From NCBI GenBank assembly GCA_029204225.1, contig MU831880.1:1-64000 (forward strand): a stretch of DNA of 64,000 nucleotides, read 5' to 3'. How positions within the stretch are numbered: the stretch's first letter is position 1; every line of letters starts with the position of its first letter. The notes beneath the pieces were generated by a model. The model was not told the origin of the DNA and made no database searches. It saw nothing but the letters and a program-made list of their open reading frames with translations. Both the position numbers and the translations under genes were made by a program. Positions 10,736 through 21,450 of this stretch are shown here, in pieces. The DNA is from Diphasiastrum complanatum (lineage: Eukaryota; Streptophyta; Lycopodiopsida; Lycopodiales; Lycopodiaceae).

Positions 10736-13700
10736 TTGATGAGCAGATTTGAAATCACATGGATCCTACAAGGTTTGGACTTCATGAGATTCCTAATGAA
10801 ATGATAATAAAACTGCCGAAAGCAGTTATATTGAAGGAAGGAAAGAATGTAGGACCAATGATGAAGAAATAAGCAAAACAACATTATAACACAGTCTTGA
10901 AATGGAAAAGACCATCATGAGATGCAATTTTGATAGTTGATCCTAAAAACATACCACGTTTATTGGATAAAGGTAAAGGGAAGGTCAAGAATGATTCTTC
11001 AAGTCATAATTCTTGCAAGACATCACATTCTAGCTAGTCGCCACCTTCTAAGAAGACCTCATCTTCTAGAAAGTTGTCACCTCCTCGAACGATTTCTGCT
11101 AAGGAGCTAAACAAAGATCCAAGGACAATCCTTTTGAAAAAAAACAGTCAAATGCAGTACAACATGACATGCCAGATCATTTCAAATGCTACACCTTGGA
11201 TGATGTTGTTATTATGTTACCAAAAGCTCATCGTGAACCTGTGGAGCAAGTGCTATAAATACAAGAGGTTTATGATGGACCAACTAGAACTCAGATGCTG
11301 GACTAGGAGAACCAGAAAAGATTGATCAAGTTGGAACACAACTTACCCCATAACAGTTTTAAGCATTGAGGAAGTTGTTGATTAAATATCAAGATTGTTT
11401 TGCTTGGACATACAAGGATCTGAAAGAGATTCTGACATCAATGATTGAGCATAGACTACCCTTGATGCCTAATGTAGTTCCAAAAATCACAAGATTCTAT
11501 CGCTATAATTCAAATGTTACTGATCTTATAAAAAGAGTTACCAAAATTACTTGAAGTAGATTTAATCTACGAAATTGAGCATACTGAATGGGTTTCGTCA
11601 ATTGTTGTCATTCTTAAGAAGAATGAGAACATGAGAATGTGTGTGAATCTCAAAGCCTTGAACAAAGTGACATGAAAGGATCACTTGTTGTTACCCTTTA
11701 TAAAAAGCATATTGGACCGTCTCGCGGGAGCAGAAGCCTACAATTTTTTGGATGGATTTAGTGGTTATAGCCAAGTTAAAATCGCATCGACGGATCGACA
11801 TAAAATAGCTTTTGTAATAGAATGGAAACATATGTTTATAAAGTTATGTTGTTTGGACTTTGTAATGCTCCTAGTTCATTTCAGAGAGTGATGTAGTTTG
11901 CCTTCAAAGAAATTCCTTGAAATTTACTTGGATGATCTTGGATTCCGTAGTGCCGATACAAACCATCTGGATCATTTGGAAAAAGTATTTGAACATTAAC
12001 ACATGTACCAAATCTCCTTAAGTCTAGAAAAGTGTTAATTTTGGATTACTCATGGAGTTGTTCTTGGACATGTGATATTGAGACATGGCATTGCTACGGA
12101 TTATTCCAAAATCAAAGTCATTGTAGAGCTACCGCCAACAAGAACAATTCGAGGAGTTTATATCTTCATGGGTCATGCGAACTATTATCGAATATTCATT
12201 TTATTCTTTGCGGATTAGGATGACCTATATATAAGTTGACCATTGTACCTACTTGGACGACTGAGGCGTTGGAGGCATTTGAGAAATTGAAGAAAGCATA
12301 AGCTTCTGCACCAATTCTATGAGCTCCAAATTGGACAATCGAATTTCATGTTCATACTGATGCTTCAAAATATGCTATTGGTGGATCAGTTTTGACGCAG
12401 CCAAGAATATACAAGAAAGACTATCCTATCAGATTTTCTAGTTGACAGCTTATGATCTTGAGAAGAATTACTCTAGAATAGAACGAGAAGCGTTGGCCAT
12501 AGTATTTTTCGTGAAGAAATTTTGACATTATCTAATGATGACACATTTTGCATTTTATACCGACTATCAGCCATTGCTTTATCTAGTAAATAAGACATGA
12601 AACACGGAACATATTGCAAGATGACTACTACTACTAGCTGAATTTGATTTTCGAGTAGTTGTTCGAAAAGGTAAACAATATTATCTTGCTGATCATGTCT
12701 CAAGAATCTAGATAGCACTAGTCAACAATGAAGTGGATGATGAACTACCAATGTTGATTATTTTATGTGGATGCAGTACTACCTAAATGGGCAACAGATA
12801 TTGCTGAATATTTGATGTTAGGTCAACCTAACACTCTTTGACAAAAGATCAAAGGAAACAATTGATTGTTAAGGCACAACCTTATCAATAGATTGCAGGT
12901 CAATTGTATCGCCGTGGAATGGATGATATTTTAAGAAGATGTGTTTTACCACACGAAGTACTTGATCTAATCATGTTTTCACATGATGGGATGGGAGGTG
13001 GACATTTTTCAGCTGATATCACTGTTTGAAAGCTTTTAGAATCAGGGTGTTGGTGGCCTACACTTCATAAGGATATAGAAAACTTTATCCAGTCATGTAA
13101 ATGTATGTCAACGAGCACGTTGTCCTACAATTATGAACCTTTGCATCTGGTTCTATTACAAGCACTGTTTGAAAAATGGGGACTTGACTATGTTAGTCCT
13201 ATTCATCCTACGACAAGAGGATCTCAAGCCAAATATATCATCATAGCAACAGATTATATGACCAAGTGGGTTGAAGCAAAAGTAGTTAGAGTTGTCGATG
13301 CAAAGACTACGGCCAAGTTTCTATATGAAAATATTATTGTTAGATTTGGATGTCCTATCGAGATCGTAAGCGATCGTGGAACGTACTTTGTCAATAAAAT
13401 GATCAAGTGTTGGTTGGAAGGCTTTTTCATTATACATCGGTCTAGTACTTCGTATTATTTGAGGGGTAATGGACAAGCAGAATCTTCCAATAAGATTCTC
13501 TACAATATTATGACAAAAACAATTGAAACAAGTCATTCTAATTGGGAACATAAACTTCATGCAGTGTTATGGGCATTCAAAACAACTTATAAAGTTAGCA
13601 CAAATCAGACACCATTTCAACTTGTCTATGGTCAAGATGCAATTATGCAGATCGAATTTTTGGTACCATTCTCACACATAGTAGCAACGGAACGGTTGGA

Positions 13701-13990
13701 TGACGTGAAATCTTTAAAAATGCATCATGAGGCTTTGAATTTTTTTTGTAAAACTAGATTGATGGCCCAATCTTGTCGCAAGGCATGTCATGATTGCCGC
13801 TTACATAAAAAAAAACCCTGAAAGAAGGAGATCTAGCTTTGATGTATAAGACGAAATTGATAAAAGGGAAACTAAAATTTACTGGTGAAGGACCATAGAA
13901 AGTGAAAGAAATATTGTCATACAGAGTAGTTATTTTGGAACACCTAAATGGAAGATGGTTTGACACCCTAGTGAATGGCAGCCGACTACA
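10736..13990 (+). pseudogene. Gypsy copy A pol remnant (RT, RNase H, integrase)
   Basis: Degraded pol. RT blocks include FLDGFSGY (about 11745-11770) and YLDD (about 11920-11940). RNase H is at about 12350-12700. The integrase zinc finger is near 12980-13100; the core at 13105-13700 shows GLDYV (first Asp), SDRGTYF (second Asp) and GNGQAESS (Glu). The C-terminal basic tail ends near 13990 with a GSRLHKFW-like motif. Many stop codons, often explicable as C-to-T changes in CAG/CAA/CGA, and frameshifts show long decay. The 5' breakpoint lies in the segment between protease and RT. Confidence 0.88.
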
Positions 13991-14270
13991 CAAGTTTTGG
14001 CAGCCACTTCATCAACCAGCGTGATCCAAGATCTACTTATTTTTATTTTTTTGTTGTTTTACAATTTTTTGTTTCAATACTTGTTGATTCTTGTTTTTTC
14101 TTTTGGAAAAGACAGTATTAAGAAGAAGAAAAAAGAATGAGGAGCAAAAGTACATAAAGTCATCAAATCAAAAAAAGAGGAAGGAAAGTGTTTTCAAAAA
14201 TCAAGTTTTGATGGAAAATGACTTAACAAATCATTTTTTTAGTCAAATCTTGAACAAACAGTTATAAGGA

Positions 14271-14603
14271 CCTTCGCCGAGTTGCCAAATCATACATCCA
14301 ACTCAGATTTATCTATATTGAGTTGGGAGAAGGTTATATTGAAGAATAAGTACATGTTTTGAAGTCTGACGAGAGTTTAGAAGCCTACCACTTTGAGAAC
14401 CTTCGCCGAGAATGATAACATCATTATGAACCTTCGCCGACCTGACAGACGGATTTAGAAAGCCAAACTTAGGTTGGACATAGGTTCAAATTTTGAATAT
14501 TTTCATTAAATATAGTACCTAGGCGAAAGATGCATTAAGACGAGAGTTGGAGCCCTAACCTTCATCGAACTACACCATTGGTGGTCAAGAACCTTTGTCG
14601 AGA
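14271..14603 (+). promoter_or_regulatory. Homotypic cluster of the word CCTTCGCCGA / GCGAAGG in gypsy copy A
   Basis: At least nine occurrences of one word or close variants in 333 bp. CCTTCGCCGA is exact at 14271, 14400 and 14431. GAGAAGGTT is at 14327, GACGAGAGTT near 14368, GGCGAAAG at 14522, CGAGAGTTGG at 14541, AACCTTCATCGAA at 14557 and GAACCTTTGTCGAGA at 14589. Both orientations occur and spacing is irregular, so it is not a tandem repeat. The same word recurs at the matching place in copy B and in copy B's leader. The role is unknown; regulator binding sites are an inference. Confidence 0.65.
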
Positions 14604-14705
14604 ATTCTGGAAGCTATTTTCACCGTACTGAATATGCCTGTAAATTTTTGTCCAGAACTGATTAGCCAAACTAGTACTTTGTCTAATGGACCCTCAAAAT
14701 AAGCC

Positions 14706-14713
14706 TATAAAAG
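14706..14713 (+). promoter_or_regulatory. TATA box before the accessory ORF, copy A
   Basis: TATAAAAG about 140 bp upstream of the ATG at 14853. A TATA-like sequence is found in the equivalent place in copy B, the 51-kb copy and copy D, which supports an internal RNA polymerase II promoter for the accessory ORF. Confidence 0.6.
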
Positions 14714-14852
14714 GATTGAATTTGATTATCTTTCATACTTTTGCTAGCGAAGCTCTTGCAAATCTTTTACATGACCAAACTTAAAAAAAATATTTCACAC
14801 AGCTTTCTGATACACTCTCAAGCCCTCTCCTTGCAATTTCTATTGATTTGCC

Positions 14853-16440
14853 ATGATGTCTTCTAATGACACTAGTACCTCACCTCACTCTACTCTTTTA
14901 CGTGATGTTCCGACCTCAACGGACATCATGTCACTTCCTAGCACAAGCAAGGTGGCTGAATGGCTGAACCTTGCCGAGTCTTTGCTCACAACAATGGAGA
15001 TTCATGAGTGTGTCTTTTCAAATAAAATAAGTATGTAGTTTATCACTATGGCATTTAGTAATTGGAATGAAGCCAAGTCTAAGTTTTATATTAACTTTCA
15101 GGGAGTCTCCCTGTGGGTCACTAAGGCCAGCCTTGCTGCCATAGGTATTATTTCTAGGCCTCGACCAACTCCAAACCACAAGCATGGAAAATCTATTATC
15201 AAACCTTTTATGCACACCACCATCACTCAGTACCATACCAATGATGGTTATCTGCTAGAGGCCATAAGAGATCCGGCTCTCCATGTTGCTGCTCAACTTC
15301 TGAATAAATTTCTGATGGTTGCCAACCTCATGAAGGAAAGGATCGTCAAATAACATGAAGAAAAATATGAAGTGGAACTGAAGAAGGCACAACAACATTT
15401 AGATGCCTTGGAGAAATACGTAGCAACACTCCAGAATGCACTCACTACTGCACTCACTATTGCACAAGATTAGGTTGACGAAGCCGTTCAAGATGCCCCA
15501 GTAGCAAGTTCACTTATTGCAAGGGCAACTGGACATGGCAAAATTGACAAAGAACGAATCCTAGGAGAATTGGATGCCACAGCCACGGAACATGACAATA
15601 TGCTCTATGCGGAAGGACCAGACCATTATGTCTCGAAAGAGGAGATAAGTCAATTGTTCCAAAATGTTGAAACCTATCGAGAGTCATTGGTTGGACTCCA
15701 GGGCAAATTTGACCATTTCAAGGGCAAGGCATATTCTGAGTTGGGCAACGACAAAGTCTATCATAAAAGCCTGTCAAAAAGCCGTTGTTCATATCTTAGA
15801 GACAACCCCTAGGTTTTAGTACCAGTAATGCCATGGCATAGAATTATTTTTGAAAAGACTCCAGACTCAATTAGGAGTTATGTTACGAGCCCTCACCAGC
15901 TCTAGGTGAACACTTATTATGTTCCAATGTTGTGCATGAATTAATGGAAAATTTGGGTGTATTTACCATCCATACATCAAATTGGCCCATCATCTATCAA
16001 CAATATAGTTGGTCAATCGCAGTGGATTTCAGCTGAGCTCTCCAGGCTTATGGACATGAGTATAGGTCTTCACTAGATTTGATTGTTAGACGATCGACTA
16101 TTTTTGCAAAATACTTGGCCAAGTTGATGTCAATTTCAACCAGATGGTATGATTGCTTACCAACGTTAGCTTTCGATCGGAATATTTCCATGGCGTCCAA
16201 ATAAGTCCAAGACCAATTACCTATATCGAGATTGTACTATTGAGCTGCAATGTTAGGTGGTGGATCCTGGGAATCCATATTTCTAGCATGGACAATATTG
16301 AATTGGATTTCCGACACAAATAAGTGCTTTTTTTTTTTCTCGCACAAAATCAATTTCAATATGGAGCGATTCTAGTTTATGGAAAAAGTTCAATACCACC
16401 TTATAAAGGTTACGAGAGGCCCACCAGAGCCCAAAGTAAT
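14853..16440 (+). pseudogene. Post-integrase accessory ORF of gypsy copy A, function unknown
   Basis: Not recognised from any known family. It starts MMSSNDTS. The N-terminal domain aligns with copy B: a RDVP..T.IM.LP block, then a W..LAE.LL block, a stop near 15038, and the TNDGYLLEAI block near 15240 ending in KERI. It is followed by a heptad-rich, probably coiled-coil stretch (about 15360-15760) and a C-terminal domain (about 16070-16290: TRWYDCLP, LAFDRN, DQLP..RLYY, GGSWE). Several stops and frameshifts interrupt it. No signal peptide or clear membrane segment is visible, which argues against an ordinary env-like protein. The sense orientation and position between integrase and 3' LTR are shared by the other copies. 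Confidence 0.7.
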
Positions 16441-16477
16441 AAATCTCGCAAGGTGTCATGGGACCGCCACCAGTTCT

Positions 16478-16489
16478 GGTGGGGGATAT
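16478..16489 (+). other. Polypurine tract of gypsy copy A
   Basis: GGTGGGGGATAT immediately before the TGTTGG start of the LTR. The same tract is present in copy B (32007-32018) and, as GGAGGGGGATAA, in copy D (58799-58810). Confidence 0.75.
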
Positions 16490-17228
16490 TGTTGGAGGGT
16501 TTATGGATCCCAAGGCAACTCTAAAACCTAGTTAATAAGTGAGAGGGATTTGGCACCCTACGTGTGTAAGTCCAACTCGATAATCACATAGTTAATTGAT
16601 TAGCTCCAAGTTAATAAAAGGACTTCACGCCTTTTTATGGGACTGTTAATGTCGCAGGGCCTAGAAGTCAAGTTAGTGAATAAAAGGGGTTCCCACCAAT
16701 TTTCAAAATGGTTTCCTCTAAAATTAAAATTCAAATAGTTAGGGAAGTAGAAATTGGCCAATAGGATTTGAGGCCAAAGCCCTAAAATCCACTATATACA
16801 GTGGCGGATTCGAGTTATTTGTACATATTCTCTTCATTTCAATACAAGCAGGTTGGCCCTCTTATGGAATAGATATGGAATGTCCTTGCTCTTCATCTTT
16901 ACTCCTCTAACTCTCATGTTTTCTTTGGATTTGCTTATTCTTGGATTTGAGGCTTATTGGAATTGATCATTCTTATGCTTTTTGTGAGAGAGAAAGGGAG
17001 AGAGAGAAGAGTAAGTTTCTATAATTGTTGTGGATTTAATGTTAATGGATGTAGTGTTAATGGATCTTAGTGTTAAACATGAATCATATGCATTTGCTGG
17101 ATTATGAAATATGCTATCGCTCTCATGGGAACAAATCTTCTCGTGACAACTAGTTAATCCTCTTCATCTCCTTGATGCTTGTGTGCTTGGATCTAGGGTT
17201 GAGGCTAGGATAAGAGATATCCACTACA
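16490..17228 (+). repeat. 3' LTR of gypsy copy A
   Basis: 739 bp, TGTTGG...CTACA. Its start matches the LTR of copy B just inside 32006, and its end matches the LTR end at 40706 next to copy B's primer site. It contains a GAGAGA-rich stretch near 17000. Confidence 0.85.
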
Positions 17229-17586
17229 CTTAAAATGGAAGAGGCCCGCAATTTGAATTATTGAGATAACAAGTAATCACAATAAAAAAATACAAATTAA
17301 CCTCACTGATTGTGAGTGCGACTATTCCTATAGCACTACTTTATTTTCTAATAATGATTTATCTCATTTAAAAGACATAGTGAAAAATCAAGAGGTAGGT
17401 ACTCTAGTGGACAATCAAGAGGCAGGTACTCTAGTGGACAATGGATCAACTCATAATTTTGTTAACTCTTGTCTTGTGCAAAACTTCAGTCTAGAAACCA
17501 AAGCTAGTAATCATACATATAAAGTACATCTAACTTCAAGAGCAAAGTTGGAGACTTAGAAGTCAAAGTAATAAAGCTCCCATTAG
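17229..17586 (+). pseudogene. Scrap of gypsy protease
   Basis: From about 17398 a short frame reads a retroviral-type protease start with DNGSTHNF (Asp-Asn-Gly in place of Asp-Ser-Gly), as in gypsy elements. It is lost after about 60 codons. Just before and overlapping it, a 27-bp unit is duplicated in tandem (17386-17412 and 17413-17439, one mismatch). The bases before 17380 show nothing recognisable. Confidence 0.5.
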
Positions 17587-18146
17587 TGATTCAAGACTAT
17601 AGAAAACATATTTAGATCATAAAGAATCTTTAGCCAAGTTTGATCACACATCTAGTTTCATCAACAACATAGAAATCACTAGTTTATGCATGCGTGAAAG
17701 CTAAATCAACAAGAAAATCAACATTCTACACATAGAAACTCAAGATATCATGAGAAATTAACAAGAGATGGACATAGAATCAACAAAGATGAATTTTCCA
17801 CATAATAAGAGAATACAATAATCTGTTCTCCACGCATGTCCATCTTTTTATAACAACCACAATGTCATTTGGCCACTTTCCCTAAGTGTGCCCTAAAGTG
17901 GCAACTTCTATGTACTTAACCAAAAACCTAGAAATTCTAATCTAGATGCAATGTAACAAAATTAGCCAATTAGAATGGGTCCAAACTGGGTCCAAATTTG
18001 ACCTCATCCACTTATCTACTTGCCAAAAATAGCACAAACACTATTTAGGCCTTTGTTGACAAACATGAAACCATCTCTAAGTTGAGATTTCAAGTTGGCC
18101 TCAAAATTGCCAAATAAAATGTCGAAACTAGTTGACAATTTTCACT
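17587..18146 (-). repeat. Copia 3' LTR, sister of the young family
   Basis: Similar in layout to the LTR at 1262-1917, with a shared end (CTAGTTGACAATTTT) followed by the same polypurine tract at 18147-18155. The terminal CACA is altered to CACT, and the left end (TGATTCAAG) is approximate. It is the 3' LTR of the fragment at 18142-18429. Confidence 0.6.
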
Positions 18147-18429
18147 CTCCCTCTTCAACTAGTTTTAGCATAGATTTGGATAGCACACCAAGTAATGTTC
18201 TATGCTTCAATGCTTTGGTGAAGATATCAGCCACACATTCCCTTGAAGAAACATGTTGAAGCTCCACTTCGTTTGCCATGACTTGTTCTCTCACAAAATG
18301 ATATGCCACCTCAGTGTGCTTGCTCCTTGCATGAAAGATATGATTGCTTGCCAATCTTTGGGCTGAAATGTTGTCACAATGATGATTGGACTCTCTGAAA
18401 AATCCAGCAAGTGAAGCTCTACAACCCAT
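18142..18429 (-). pseudogene. Copia RNase H C-terminal fragment
   Basis: 95 codons matching the last part of the young copia polyprotein (residues about 1232-1316): a CDNISAQRLAS-like block, HARSKH and ADIFTKA, ending at the same stop position against the polypurine tract. The upstream coding region is absent. This is a truncated relative with its 3' LTR at 17587-18146. Confidence 0.8.
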
Positions 18430-19886
18430 TAGGGGATATTAGAACTCAAAATGGGCCCTTTGTCAAGATGTTTTTTTTTTACTTCGCACAGTTTCAAAGT
18501 CCAAGTGGCCCAATAATTTGTGTCCATCTGTGATGAACTATAACAATGCTTGAAGGACGGAAATTTTTTTGGCTTTCCTGGCCAAAATTTGACAAATTTC
18601 AAAAATCCCACCGGGCAGAACAAACAATTGTGATTGGACCACCATTAATGCCCGAATACTCTTTTGCTGCCCATATTGTACACTTGAGGTTACTTACCAA
18701 CTGCAAAATCACAAAATCATCACACTCACCACTCGTCACAAGCATCCAAAGTGCGATTATTGACCCGTTCTTCATCCTCTGCAGGTCGCACACACAACTC
18801 GTCCAATGCAAGCTCGCTATCTTGTCCAATGGCTTCCAACTGGCACCACCTTGCACTCCATCACCCCGTGATTGTCAAAATGTGTGTACCTCCAAGCTAG
18901 CCCATATTTTCCTCCAAACGATAAATTTCCAAACTATAGATGTGTGTGTCAATCTAGCTATCACCTGACTCGACAATTCCATTGCCGATCATGCCTATGA
19001 GAGCGTTCCCCCAAAACGCCACTTGACGTTGGTTGGTTTGAACCCCAAGAGTTGAACCTGATCATAAGAATTTTTCACCTGTAACCGGCATACCATACCT
19101 ACCTCTCACCTATGATTTCTTGCCCTCTCAAACTTGTTGCCAATGATGAGTAATCATGCTGCCAAAGTGTACTTTTGTTGCCAAAACTAGCTTTCTCCAC
19201 ACAATTCCACTATCATTCGTCTCCATACTGTATTTACTACTTCCAAACACCCTGTTACCTTATCAAAAGTAAGCAATAATGATTTAGAAGTGATTATGCC
19301 TCATTGTACTACCTATAGTAGGATTCACCAGCCAAAAATTATCCCAAATTTGGCACTACGGTACCCAAATAGTGAATGTAGCCCACTAGGTTACCCGCAC
19401 TCCGCTCGATGAAACGATGATGAAAAACTTCCAAAATGCCTTTTTTTCCTACTCTTTGACATCGCTCTGTCCACTGGCTCTGAGCAGCTAGTTTCAGGGG
19501 TCATTTTGGCCCAAGAATGGTCAAAATAGGTGCCTTCTAGTCTTAGTTAGGCCCATTTCAAAAAAGCCCTTACATTTTGAACTGTTTCTTCATTTCGAAG
19601 AGTTTTAATGAAGAAGTGACATTTCTGCACTTTGAGTCCCTTCAGACCCTTTCTTTTGAAGATTTTTTATGAAGTTTCTTCAAGAATGGCCTTCAAGCCT
19701 CTCATGCGCCCTTTCAACAACTTCCCATGGTGAGTACCCATCCTATGATCGATATAGCTCCTTGAGCTTTCAATCCTGTTCGTCAATCTCGATGGACCTC
19801 CATCCAATGGCCTGGAATCTACTCGTGCGTTAAAACAAGATTTTAAGAACACTGGCGCCCTCCAGCCGCTACGGCTCCACACTTTC
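18430..19886. other. Unassigned sequence, no gene seen
   Basis: About 1.45 kb with only short open frames on both strands and no recognisable domain. It could be host intergenic sequence or an eroded element. It ends at the TGTGAACTTG start of the chromovirus LTR. Confidence 0.4.
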
Positions 19887-20508
19887 TGTGAACTTGAAGT
19901 GAAGGTCTACTATTTTTAAAGTCCTGACATTAGAAGTTGTGACTTAAAAAAAAAGAACAAGTCATCATAACACTGTTAAATAGAACTTGAAAAAGAACTC
20001 AAAAACTTAGGGAAGAGCTTTAACATTCAATCACAAAATCATTCATTCAAGAGACTTGCTGAGGGGTCAAGATGGGGAGATCAATTGGCCCAAGGCCAAT
20101 TACATATACAGTGGTTTTGGGAAGATGGATTCTTAGATCTTTACATCAACCTAAAGTTTACAAATTTTGGATCTTAAAGAATCTTGTGCCAAGGAAAGTG
20201 GTTCCTTATGACATGCAAGGACTTACCGATCAAGAAAAGAACATGCATAGGCATTTGACATCAGTAGGTATGGCATGCATGCATCCAATTTGACATGCAA
20301 GATTCAAATTCAACATGCAAACTTCAATTTTTATACATGCAAGTTCCCAAATCAGACATGCAACTCCTAAATCAGACATGCATGACCAAAAAGTTATGGA
20401 TGATGTGACATGCAAAGTCATCAAGTCATGGATGGTGTGACATGCAAAGCCAACAAGTCATGGATGGTGTGACATGCATGGCCATCAGTCTTATGGATGG
20501 TGTGAAAG

Positions 20509-20542
<34 letters not shown>

Positions 20543-21450
20543 AAGAGGTAGGAGAAAGTGAGTGTGTGTGAAAGTGGTTCCAAAAAGTGAGTCCAGTCCA
20601 AGCTTGATAGATCCTCCTCAAGCCATAGCTCCAAGCTTTCTTCCAAGCACCTACACACACACACAAGCAAGAGCAAGAGGCAAAGCAAAAATGAATGGGA
20701 GATGAATAATGAGGGAGAGGGCCAAGTTAGTCCTTTTATAGGGAATGTGTAGTCTTTAGGAAGTGGCTGAGGTGTCCAAAATAAGTGTGAGAGGTGTATA
20801 GGTATGAGAGAATGTTTATCACTTAGTTAGAGCAAAAGGAGAGGAGTAGGAGGGCGCATTTTCCTAGGTGTCCTATTGCTTTCAAGCCATGTGGAAAAGT
20901 AGGTAAGTTACATATTGATAAGGATAGAAGGTAGGTAGTCTAACATTCAATGTTAGTCACTTTTAAGTTGAATATTTCTTTGTGTACAACATTGGGATTC
21001 CCCCAAGTGTTTTTCATGTCATGGGAAAGGCTTTGTATATGTTTATCTTACCTTGCATAATTTTTAGCAATTCCTAGGCTCTTTTTTCTAGGGGTTGACC
21101 ATCCCCAATCATAGTGGAGTGTGACACAAAGGGTGATCAGTCCTTTGGTTTCTTCTCCCAGTCTTTATAGACTCGAGTGAGCCTTCTTTATAGACTCGAT
21201 TGAGCCTTCTTCAGGTACCGTCTTTAAGCTTTAAGAAGCTTCTTTGGATTCTTTCTTCAGGTACTCTTCTTAGTTCCTGCACATACCCTTAGGAAAAGGT
21301 TAGAAGCCATACCATCAAATGGTTCATCCTTAGATTCTATTTCTAGAACCTGCATATCAAACTATTAGCATTGCTCTACAGTTTCATTTCTTGTCTTCAG
21401 GTAATGATACCTGCACTCATAATTCATCAGTTAGAGTAATAAGCTCTAAT
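19887..21450 (-). repeat. Chromovirus 3' LTR (about 1.56 kb)
   Basis: Direct repeat of 24557-26193. On the minus strand the TATA box (TATAAAAGG) is at 20732-20740. Downstream of it, in the presumed transcribed part, lie a GA-repeat (about 20515-20540), about four 32-bp tandem units (20396-20505) and some ten ACATGCA motifs (20211-20480). The similarity to the partner runs to 21450, beyond the only plausible CA end near 21429, so the exact terminus is uncertain. Confidence 0.8.
20211..20480. repeat. Cluster of CATGCA (RY-type) motifs in the chromovirus LTR
   Basis: About ten copies of ACATGCA in 270 bp, near 20211, 20240, 20293, 20313, 20334, 20356, 20376, 20409, 20440 and 20471, partly carried by 32-bp tandem units. 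The matching part of the other LTR (about 24921-25190) keeps most of them. CATGCA is the core of the RY element bound by plant B3-domain factors. Confidence 0.6.

Larger units (their letters stand above)
14031..14850 (+). other. Gypsy copy A non-coding interval between integrase and accessory ORF
   Basis: About 800 bp without coding potential. The first 200 bp are T- and A-rich. Then comes a cluster of one short word, followed by a TATA box and a leader that is similar in copy B. It looks like a promoter region inside the element. Confidence 0.6.
10736..17228 (+). mobile_element. Ty3/gypsy copy A, 5'-truncated
   Basis: Plus-strand non-chromovirus gypsy copy lacking 5' LTR, gag and most of protease. 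Order: pre-RT, RT, RNase H, integrase (to about 13990), non-coding interval with a motif cluster and TATA box, post-integrase accessory ORF (14853 to about 16440), polypurine tract, 3' LTR 16490-17228. It matches copy B at 31700-41132 throughout. The Athila-like protease style seen in copy B and the tRNA-Asp primer site place the family near the Athila/Tat side of Ty3/gypsy. Exact lineage is uncertain. Confidence 0.85.

Noticed and set aside
14853..16440. Accessory ORF as a captured host gene
   Set aside because: It occurs at the same place and orientation in four separate gypsy copies of more than one subfamily, so it belongs to the element, whatever its ultimate origin.
10736..17228. Endogenous pararetrovirus (caulimovirus-like) origin of the gypsy pieces
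   Set aside because: Integrase with zinc finger and DDE core, LTRs, and tRNA-Asp or tRNA-Met primer sites are present. Pararetroviruses lack integrase and LTRs.
20396..20505. CRISPR-like array for the 32-bp repeats
   Set aside because: The units are contiguous tandem repeats inside a plant LTR, with no spacers.
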